Shown in pieces: positions 14,145 to 20,236 of a stretch of 20,236 bases of DNA; positions within the stretch are counted from its first letter, which is position 1; the number at the start of each line of letters is the position of its first letter. The stretch comes from WVZH01 sp034430425 (GTDB lineage: Bacteria; Chloroflexota; Anaerolineae; Anaerolineales; E44-bin32), in NCBI GenBank assembly GCA_034430425.1, contig DAOUEK010000023.1:1-20236 (forward strand), written 5' to 3'. The position numbers were made by a program, and so were the translations under genes. The notes under the pieces are model-generated. The model ran no database searches. It saw only the letters and a program-made list of their open reading frames with translations, and was not told the DNA's origin.

Positions 14145-16934
14145 ATGGCTGATGACCTGACTCCGGCATCTTCGGCATTTTCCAACGTTGAAACCGACAG
14201 CGCCGTTGATTCATCCGGCGTATCTGCCTGCATGGAATGCAGCCGTCAGGATGAGACGGTGCGTATCGTTGGCATTCCCTATATCTTGAGTCTGGTTTTC
14301 GTTACGCAAAGGCGGGCCTATAAAGGAGTCTGGTGTCGAAGACACCGCAGTATAAAACTTGCGCTGGCGTCTCTCCTGACCGCTTTCTTCGGATGGCTCG
14401 GCATACCCCATGGTTTGGCCGCTACACCAGGTACGTTGTTTAAATTGGCGAAAGGGGGTGTCGTTCCTGGTGAAGCCAATGCACGGCTGCTGAAGCAGAT
14501 TGCGAATATCAAGATCGCCAGGGGAGATATCCAGGCCGCTGCACGGTGTCTTGAGACGGCACTGTTTGTCCAAGCGGAGGATGAAGATGCCAGGCGCCGC
14601 CTGTCCGATATCTACAGGAAATATGCTTCAGCGCTGATCCAATCCCCACTCTCCGGTTTTATTCCCACGTTGACCGTCATTTTGGCGGCAATCGTCATGG
14701 GCGGTGTGATCGGAATCCTCGATTATCTCATCACCAAATTCTTGAATATCTCCGGCAATATAGAGATTGTCACGGCCATCATCAGCTGGCTGCCTCTGAT
14801 CGGAATGTTGGGTTTCGGAGGCATCATGCTGGCTCGGCTCCTGGATTTCGAGCTAAAACGTATGGACGAGCGCCAACGTTTGTTTGGTATTCTGCTCGCC
14901 GCTTTTTCGGCGCTGCTGGCGGTATACAGTGTTGTCTCCGGTTTTGGCCTCGCGGATTTTGTGGATTCACTTATCTCCGGCACCCAATACGGTTCAATCA
15001 CAGAGACGCTCATGAAAACCGGTTCGGTGTTGATTCGCGGCGGCGCCTGGATGCTGAGCAATCTACTGGCGAGCGGGAAAGTTTGGGATCAAATCTACAT
15101 TCTCATCATCGCTTTGGGCGCGGTTTTCTATCTTGCTGCGAACATCTCGGTTGCAGATCGGATTATCCGTTGGAAGCAGCAGCTTTATCTTCTCCGCCTG
15201 CAGCCGACTGTGCAGGCAGGGGGCGTGTCACTCGTGCGCTGGGGCGTACTTCTGGCCGCTGTGCTTGTTTTGGGTGCCTCTGCTGCTTTTTTCTCGGATG
15301 TCTCTCCTGCGATGTGGATGAGTACCGAGTACCTCGATACTTTGGAGCGGGGAGATTTTTTATACGATGCTGGAGATCTTGACGGTGCTGCACGGGTGTA
15401 CCAGGAAGCCGTCGACTTGAATCCGGATGATCCCTGGGGTCATGTGTATCTCGGATGGACATACTATCATCAAGGCGAGAATATCAAGGCTGAAGCCTCT
15501 TTCGAGACGGCCCTGGCGATCGAACCGGCTAACGAGGATGCCCAATTGGGGTATGCTTTCGTCGCCATCGCGCTCAGGAAATATGATGAGGCGCTTCAAT
15601 ATTTGGATGCTGTCATTGCAGGCACAGAAGATGACCTTGCTCGGGCAGAAGCATACTCCGGATTGAGTGATATCCATTTTGCACGAGGAGAGGAAGAGCA
15701 AGGCTTAGCGGATTTGGAGACCGCCATCTCCCTGGATGCGGAGAATCCTTACTATTTCAGTGACCTGGGTTTCTACTATTTCTCGCGGGAGAAATTCGCA
15801 GAAGCTTTGGATGCTTTCTCTATTTCTTTGAACATCGAGCCCGATTTGATGGACTCGCTTTTTGGCATGAGTTACAGCTTCTTTGCATTGGAAGAATACG
15901 AGATGGCAGCCGAACAATTGGAGCGCCTGCTCGAGGCAGATTTGGATGAATATCTTGCACCTGAGGTAGCCTTTGGGCTGGGACGCTGCATGACGGAATT
16001 GATCCGGCCAAGCGAAGCCATTGAGAATTACGAATCAGTGTTGGCACTTGATCCATCCAATGAAGCTGCCTGGAATTTTCTTCTTGGTGAGTATTACAGA
16101 TTGGGTGATTTTGAAAAGGTGCTCGAACTGTCGGAAGAGTACATCGACAATTATCCCGAGTCGGTAGCAGTTTACACGCTGCGTGCCGTCGCCGGTTACA
16201 TGCTCGATCAACCCTCCGTGGTGGAAGATGCCTTGGCCGATGCGATGAACGCCCGGGGTGAGGATGCTTATCATTTGTATTACATCGCCTCTGCACTTTC
16301 GAATCTACAGCGGTTTTCAGAAGCCGAGGCCTTACTCATCGAGGCAGGCCAGCTCAGCCCGGAGGAAGAGTTCATTCGGCTTTCCTTGATCTATATCTAT
16401 TCGGCACAGAAAAAATTCGATGCTGCACTTGCCGATATCGAGGACTTGCGCACCATCACCGGCGAGACGAAAGATTTACACCTCGCCCTGGCAGGGGTGT
16501 ACATCGAACAAGGCGACCTTGAAGCGGCGGGAATCGTTCTGGATAAGGCAATGGCAGTAAAATCGGATGATTGGGAAGTCCGCAACGATTTGTCGTATTT
16601 ATTAATCCAGTATGAGCGCTACGAAGAAGCCATAATTGAGGCCAGGGAAGCGCTTCGGTTGAATCCCTATTCTGTTCCTGCGAACAAGAATCTGGCGCTT
16701 GCCGCCTATGAACTTGGCGATCTGGAGACGGCGATGCAGGCGGCATTGGAGAGTTTGCGTCTCAATCCGAAGTACGACATGGGCCATTATGTCCTGGGCC
16801 TTTGCCGTATGCAGCAGGGGGAAACGGAATCGGCGATCGCGGAATTTGAGACCTTCCTCGAACTTTATTGGGATCGTGCCAGCGCGCAGCGTTATCAAGA
16901 GGCGGCAGAAGCGTATCTGGAAGAATTGCGTTGA
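14145..16934 (+). CDS. large membrane TPR protein with N-terminal zinc-ribbon-like motif
   Basis: A 929-residue protein with three parts. Residues 25-70 have Cys29-x2-Cys32 and Cys64-x2-His67, a possible zinc ribbon. Six hydrophobic segments follow (about 70-92, 170-200, 208-232, 246-268, 317-337, 363-385), with one TPR-like helix pair (about 110-160) between the first two. From about 395 to 925 come at least a dozen TPR units: repeats such as GDLDGAARVYQEAVDLNPDD, YDEALQYLDAVI, EYEMAAEQLERLLEADLDEY, RYEEAIIEAREALRLNPYS. TPRs usually bind proteins; the topology suggests the TPR array lies on one side of the membrane as a scaffold. ATG 14145 follows GGAG. Not co-oriented tightly with its neighbours (78 nt before, 57 nt after). 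Partners and role are unknown. Confidence 0.85.
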   Translation: MADDLTPASSAFSNVETDSAVDSSGVSACMECSRQDETVRIVGIPYILSLVFVTQRRAYKGVWCRRHRSIKLALASLLTAFFGWLGIPHGLAATPGTLFKLAKGGVVPGEANARLLKQIANIKIARGDIQAAARCLETALFVQAEDEDARRRLSDIYRKYASALIQSPLSGFIPTLTVILAAIVMGGVIGILDYLITKFLNISGNIEIVTAIISWLPLIGMLGFGGIMLARLLDFELKRMDERQRLFGILLAAFSALLAVYSVVSGFGLADFVDSLISGTQYGSITETLMKTGSVLIRGGAWMLSNLLASGKVWDQIYILIIALGAVFYLAANISVADRIIRWKQQLYLLRLQPTVQAGGVSLVRWGVLLAAVLVLGASAAFFSDVSPAMWMSTEYLDTLERGDFLYDAGDLDGAARVYQEAVDLNPDDPWGHVYLGWTYYHQGENIKAEASFETALAIEPANEDAQLGYAFVAIALRKYDEALQYLDAVIAGTEDDLARAEAYSGLSDIHFARGEEEQGLADLETAISLDAENPYYFSDLGFYYFSREKFAEALDAFSISLNIEPDLMDSLFGMSYSFFALEEYEMAAEQLERLLEADLDEYLAPEVAFGLGRCMTELIRPSEAIENYESVLALDPSNEAAWNFLLGEYYRLGDFEKVLELSEEYIDNYPESVAVYTLRAVAGYMLDQPSVVEDALADAMNARGEDAYHLYYIASALSNLQRFSEAEALLIEAGQLSPEEEFIRLSLIYIYSAQKKFDAALADIEDLRTITGETKDLHLALAGVYIEQGDLEAAGIVLDKAMAVKSDDWEVRNDLSYLLIQYERYEEAIIEAREALRLNPYSVPANKNLALAAYELGDLETAMQAALESLRLNPKYDMGHYVLGLCRMQQGETESAIAEFETFLELYWDRASAQRYQEAAEAYLEELR

Positions 16935-16956
16935 CAGGTTTGTTTTGCCGGGTGAT

Positions 16957-16985
16957 TTGAATTATTGTGTGAACTCCCCTAGACT
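16957..16985 (+). promoter_or_regulatory. possible promoter of comM
   Basis: TTGAAT (16957-16962), a 17-nt spacer and TAGACT (16980-16985) place the transcript start on or next to GTG 16992. No Shine-Dalgarno is seen. An alternative pair, TTGTTT/TATTGT (16940-16945, 16963-16968), would leave a short leader. Confidence 0.35.
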
Positions 16986-16991
16986 GTAGCT

Positions 16992-18509
16992 GTGCTCGCC
17001 AAAGTCCACGCCGCAGCCATCATCGGGCTGGAGGGGGCAATCGTGGAAGTGGAAGTGGATACCGCACGCGGGCTCCCCTCCTTTAAAATCGTTGGATTGC
17101 CGGACACCGCCGTGCAGGAAAGCCGTGAACGCGTACAGGCGGCGGTGAAAAACGCCGGTTTGATTTTTCCGCGCCAGCGGGTGACCGTCAATCTGGCGCC
17201 GGCGGCGCTGCGCAAAGAAGGTCCGGCCTACGATTTACCCATCGCCATCGGCACGCTGGCCGCTTCGGAGCAGATCGCCCCGGAGTGGCTGGAGGGCGCC
17301 CTGGCCGTGGGCGAACTGTCGCTCGACGGCTCGGTGCGCCACATTCGCGGCGTGCTGCCCATGGCGGCGCTGGCGCGCCAGATGGGGTTCCGACGTCTCT
17401 TCGTGCCGGAAGAGGATGCCGCCGAAGCGGCCTTGATCCCCGAGGTCGAGGTGGTGCCGGTCGCATCGCTGACCGCCCTGGTCAATCATCTCTCCGGCGT
17501 GGTGCCCATCCCGGCCCACGTGAATACCCACAGCCCGAACGGAAGCGCATACGACGGGCCAGATTTTCAGGACATCAAGGGGCAGGAGCACGCCAAACGC
17601 GCCATGGAAGTCGCTGCGGCCGGCGGGCACAATCTACTCATGGCCGGACCGCCGGGCGCGGGAAAGACGCTGCTGGCGCGGGCACTGCCTTCGATTCTGC
17701 CGGAGATGACCGTCGAGGAAGCGCTCGACGTCACGCGTATCTACTCCGTCGCCGATCTGCTGCCCAAAGAGATGCCCATGATCCACGTGCGGCCTTTCCG
17801 GTCGCCGCACCACACAATCTCCAACGCCGGTCTGGTCGGCGGCGGCAACTGGCCGCGGCCGGGCGAGATCTCGCTTGCCCACCGGGGCGTGCTCTTCCTG
17901 GACGAACTGCCCGAGTTCGGCATGCGCGTTTTGGAAGTGCTGCGCCAGCCGATGGAGGACAAGGTGGTGACCATCAGCCGGGCGCGCGGCTCGTCTTCCT
18001 TCCCGGCCAATTTCATGCTGGTGGGCGCTATGAATCCCTGCCCCTGCGGATACTACGGAGATGCACAGCGGGAGTGCACCTGTTCGATGGCCACGGTCAC
18101 GCGCTACCAGAAACGCATCTCAGGCCCGCTGCTCGACCGCATCGATATCCACGTCGAGGTGCCCAGGGTGGATTTCGACAAGCTGAGCGACGACCGCCTT
18201 GGCGAACCATCCGAAACCGTGCGCGCCCGCGTGGAAGCGGCACGAGCGACCCAGCGCCGGCGCTTTTCGGGAACGGAGATCACCTGCAACGCCGACATGG
18301 GTCCCGGCGACGTGCTGCGTTACTGCAAGCTGGATGAGGCGGGGCGAGTGCTCGTGCGGCAGGCCATGCAGCAGCTGCAGCTCTCGGCGCGGGCTTACCA
18401 CCGCGTGCTCAAGCTGGCGCGCACCATCGCCGATCTGGAAGGTGTGGAGGGAATTCAGACCTCGCACTTGGCCGAGGGCTTGCAGTACCGGCCGCGGGGA
18501 GGGGATTGA
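16992..18509 (+). CDS. comM: ComM/YifB-family AAA+ ATPase (Mg-chelatase-like)
   Basis: A 505-residue protein of normal length for the ComM/YifB family. The N-terminal Lon-protease-like fold (about 1-170) begins MLAKVHAAAIIGLEG and contains GLPSFKIVGLPD. The AAA+ core has Walker A GPPGAGKT (219-226), FRSPHHTIS, Walker B LFLDELPEF (301-309), a Cys cluster (Cys350, 352, 362, 364 around NPCPCGYYG), and GPLLDRIDIHVEVP. The C-terminal helical domain contains SARAYHRVLKLARTIADLEG. ComM is a branch-migration helicase that extends strand exchange in natural transformation in Vibrio; other members are less well studied. GTG is the only start fitting the conserved N-terminus. No dprA or other competence gene is adjacent here. 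Confidence 0.95.
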   Translation: MLAKVHAAAIIGLEGAIVEVEVDTARGLPSFKIVGLPDTAVQESRERVQAAVKNAGLIFPRQRVTVNLAPAALRKEGPAYDLPIAIGTLAASEQIAPEWLEGALAVGELSLDGSVRHIRGVLPMAALARQMGFRRLFVPEEDAAEAALIPEVEVVPVASLTALVNHLSGVVPIPAHVNTHSPNGSAYDGPDFQDIKGQEHAKRAMEVAAAGGHNLLMAGPPGAGKTLLARALPSILPEMTVEEALDVTRIYSVADLLPKEMPMIHVRPFRSPHHTISNAGLVGGGNWPRPGEISLAHRGVLFLDELPEFGMRVLEVLRQPMEDKVVTISRARGSSSFPANFMLVGAMNPCPCGYYGDAQRECTCSMATVTRYQKRISGPLLDRIDIHVEVPRVDFDKLSDDRLGEPSETVRARVEAARATQRRRFSGTEITCNADMGPGDVLRYCKLDEAGRVLVRQAMQQLQLSARAYHRVLKLARTIADLEGVEGIQTSHLAEGLQYRPRGGD

Positions 18510-18533
18510 AAGTGATTAAAGATTATTAAAAGG

Positions 18534-18556
18534 TACCATTCTCGTAGATCTTGGTA
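18534..18556. terminator. weak hairpin in the convergent spacer
   Basis: TACCA (18534-18538) and TGGTA (18552-18556) form a 5-bp stem with a 13-nt loop. On the minus strand it is followed by CCTTTTAATAATC. It lies between convergent genes, where a two-way terminator is expected, but the stem is short. Confidence 0.25.
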
Positions 18557-18626
18557 AATAAACGATTTGGCGACCTGTCATTCCTCATACAACGTACATT
18601 TCGTAGTTATCCCATGCAGAGAGGCG

Positions 18627-19733
18627 TCAGTTTTGAGCTGCCCACCATTCTTCCCATGCAACGGCGTCGATACCAAAGTCTTGGCCTGTGATTTCCGTCA
18701 AGGTGCTGGCGACACTCAATGCGTAGTTTTCGTCTACATTCATGCTCAAATACAAACGCAGCTTTTCGATCAGGGAAGGCACAGCCTCTAACGCCTCTGG
18801 CCCCAGGTTGTAAAGTGAGCTCTCAGCGGCGATACTCTTGCAGCTAAGCGGGAGCAAAGCTTCGATTAAGACGGGAACAATATCTCCAGTGAGGTTGCTA
18901 TCCTCACCGGCGAGATCGCCCAATGCGAGCGCGGCAGCGCCGCCGGCGTTGTGCCAACACTGGGTCGTCGCATGGTCATTTTCAACTGCAGGTATGAGAA
19001 TGGCGACCATCTCACTCGTTTCTATACCCGCTGCTCTCGCCTCCGGGCTTATCGTGATCGCGGCAGTCTCAAACCGCACTTCCACATCCTCGTCCACGAT
19101 TCCTGCCAGCAAAGCTGGCTTTCCCCAGATCTGGAGAAGGTTTCTGACCAATACTTCAGAGATGATTTCGTAGAACGGTGCGCCGCTGGGCTCTTTTGCG
19201 CACTCGGTGTATAAAAAATAAGGAGTGCCAGTGGATACTGAATAGGGATCGGGGCTCAAGGTAGGGTATCCTTCGGCAGAGAGGGTTACCTGGCCAGATG
19301 CAGCTGCACCGGAATAACACTTGCCTGCACTTCCATAGTCCGCACTTTTACTCCGGGCGGTAAACGCTATGGAAAGCGTGGCATCACAATCTTCGCCAGG
19401 CTTCACTACGAGAAGCCCCATCCGTCCCAGCAAGCGGGATGCGGTTTGTTCGAATGCCGGAATCGAGAAATCTTCATTCACGTCGGTGTAGGTTTGGGTG
19501 ATGTCCAGACAGACTGTCGATACGGCAGCCGATTCCCAGCCGTCCACCTGAACCGGCGGGGGTATTGGTGTGTTGGTGGGAAGAACAGTGGCAGTGGCTG
19601 TTGAAGACACTGCCCCATTTGTGTCATTGGCAGCCGGGTTAGTGATCTGCGCTGTGGATGATGCGCAGGCGCTCATCAGGAATACAACCAGTAGTATAAC
19701 TGACAGACGAATCAGGTTGAAGTTGTGCGGCAT
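18627..19733 (-). CDS. lipoprotein with HEAT-like C-terminal repeats
   Basis: A 368-residue secreted lipoprotein. The signal peptide ends in lipobox MSAC with Cys23. A Thr/Pro-rich linker (TATATVLPTNTPIPPP) leads into a domain I do not recognise (about 65-215; four Cys, some of which may form disulfides). The C-terminal part (about 235-368) has HEAT-like helix repeats (VAILIPAVENDHATTQCW, AALALGDLAGED, VPVLIEALLPL, VPSLIEKLRLYL) and ends in TGQDFGIDAVAWEEWW, an ending seen in other HEAT-repeat proteins. It probably binds proteins at the cell surface. It is convergent with comM and divergent from the lipoprotein at the right edge. ATG 19733 gives a normal signal peptide; only a weak ribosome site precedes it. 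Confidence 0.75.
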   Translation of the reverse strand: MPHNFNLIRLSVILLVVFLMSACASSTAQITNPAANDTNGAVSSTATATVLPTNTPIPPPVQVDGWESAAVSTVCLDITQTYTDVNEDFSIPAFEQTASRLLGRMGLLVVKPGEDCDATLSIAFTARSKSADYGSAGKCYSGAAASGQVTLSAEGYPTLSPDPYSVSTGTPYFLYTECAKEPSGAPFYEIISEVLVRNLLQIWGKPALLAGIVDEDVEVRFETAAITISPEARAAGIETSEMVAILIPAVENDHATTQCWHNAGGAAALALGDLAGEDSNLTGDIVPVLIEALLPLSCKSIAAESSLYNLGPEALEAVPSLIEKLRLYLSMNVDENYALSVASTLTEITGQDFGIDAVAWEEWWAAQN

Positions 19734-19917
19734 TGGCCCACTCTCTTAGTTACGATTTGTATTCGGAATGACGGTTATTCGGTATCGATCGAGCGAAAGG
19801 TAAGATAACACCCCAAAATTCGTGTCGACCGACTGATTGTAGATCGTGGATTTCTATCTTGTCAATGGTGTTCCTTCCGTGTGCTTGCTCAACGGTTGTG
19901 ATTGTCCACTGTTTTGG

Positions 19918-19946
19918 TTGCGTTCCGAAGAGCATGGCAATACAAT
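19918..19946 (+). promoter_or_regulatory. possible promoter of the right-edge lipoprotein
   Basis: TTGCGT (19918-19923), a 17-nt spacer and TACAAT (19941-19946) leave a leader of about 25 nt with GGAG before ATG 19978. The rest of the 244-nt divergent spacer (19734-19977) shows nothing else clear. Confidence 0.4.
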
Positions 19947-19977
19947 CGTGTCGACTCGACCGAGGCCGGAGACGAGC

Positions 19978-20236
19978 ATGGGAATTCTGGTAGAACGAAC
20001 CTTCACTCGATGTTTATCGATAGGCGCACTTCTTGGGCTGCTGATGTTGATTTGCCTCACGGGCTGCAGCGGTGAACCATCTGCAGCATCCGAGCCGGTT
20101 TCAGCAGCTGCCACAAATACACCGACTTCCGAGCCAGTCGACAGCCCAACAGCTGCAGAAGAAGCGATCACAGTCGAACCCACCGACACGAGCGAACCTA
20201 CAGCAACCCCGCTCGGCGGCGGCGGTCGGATCATTT
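19978..20236 (+). CDS. lipoprotein, N-terminal part only (cut by right edge)
   Basis: The frame opens at ATG 19978 and stays open to the edge, giving 86 visible residues. The signal peptide has a hydrophobic core GALLGLLMLICLTGC, with lipobox LTGC and Cys30. A long Ser/Thr/Pro/Glu linker follows (NTPTSEPVDSPTAAEEA, DTSEPTATP) and the visible part ends GGGGRIIF. That ending resembles the first strand of a propeller-type domain (compare VVVFTGG in the lipoprotein at 12924), so a PD40-like extracellular domain is likely beyond the edge. GGAG 7 nt upstream supports the start. On the other strand a long frame occurs but has low-complexity composition and is a shadow. Confidence 0.7.
   Translation, partial: MGILVERTFTRCLSIGALLGLLMLICLTGCSGEPSAASEPVSAAATNTPTSEPVDSPTAAEEAITVEPTDTSEPTATPLGGGGRII

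Noticed and set aside
16931..16936. Exact TTGACA at the end of the TPR gene as the -35 of comM
   Set aside because: No -10 is found at 16-18 nt; it overlaps the stop codon and is probably coincidental.
17285..18337. 350-residue open frame in another phase inside comM
   Set aside because: It is an out-of-frame shadow of a GC-rich gene, with Arg/Gly/Ala-rich composition and no recognisable motif; the ComM frame is fully conserved.
19854..20234. Minus-strand frame at the right edge rich in Ser/Val/Ala
   Set aside because: It is antisense to the lipobox-linker frame, which has a signal peptide, ribosome site and promoter; the minus frame shows only low-complexity composition.

Overview
The window looks like a piece of chromosome from a Chloroflexota bacterium, most likely Anaerolineae. 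This is inferred from several traits seen together: several lipoproteins whose lipobox is followed by a Thr/Pro/Glu linker (TPT, EPT) and then a beta-rich or HEAT-like domain; a dnaB-dnaD-dnaI-like replication cluster; a DUF151 nuclease with an acidic tail; a lone Roadblock protein; and large TPR membrane proteins. No rRNA, intact tRNA, CRISPR array or insertion sequence was found.

Left part (1-3588, minus strand): a replication block. In transcription order it holds a bifunctional-nuclease (DUF151) gene, the replicative helicase dnaB, a DnaD-domain primosome protein, and a DnaC/DnaI-type helicase-loader ATPase that runs off the left edge. The loader starts 83 nt inside the dnaD-like gene. 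Next (3666-6548, plus strand) is a two-gene unit: an ADP-forming acyl-CoA synthetase (fused alpha/beta) and an isoprenylcysteine-methyltransferase-like membrane protein.

6549-8268 is a visibly AT-richer island with a compact type II restriction-modification pair. It encodes a beta-class SPPY methyltransferase (probably m4C) and, with an ATGA overlap, a BglII/BstYI-family endonuclease whose D-x8-E-x-Q active site is intact. The pair has its own sigma70-like promoter and looks horizontally acquired.

8269-11321 (minus strand) encodes two unlike multi-TM proteins, each with an SPFH/band-7-like domain and start/stop overlapped. They probably form a hetero-oligomeric membrane assembly and are the least explained part of the window. 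From 11465 to 18509 (plus strand) come a LamG-like lipoprotein, a Roadblock/LC7 protein, a beta-propeller-like lipoprotein, a 929-residue zinc-ribbon/multi-TM/TPR protein, and the ComM/YifB AAA+ ATPase. The right end holds a convergent HEAT-repeat lipoprotein (minus) and, divergent from it, the 5' part of another lipoprotein running off the edge.

Regulation: several sigma70-like promoters can be read by eye. Three genes without a visible Shine-Dalgarno (dnaD-like, first SPFH gene, comM) have their -10 element 6-9 nt before the start codon, which suggests leaderless mRNAs. Three plus-strand promoters share a TTGCC-N5/6-CGGC element over the -35. An exact 8-bp inverted repeat lies at the predicted transcription start of the Roadblock gene. 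There is no gene-free stretch longer than about 250 bases.
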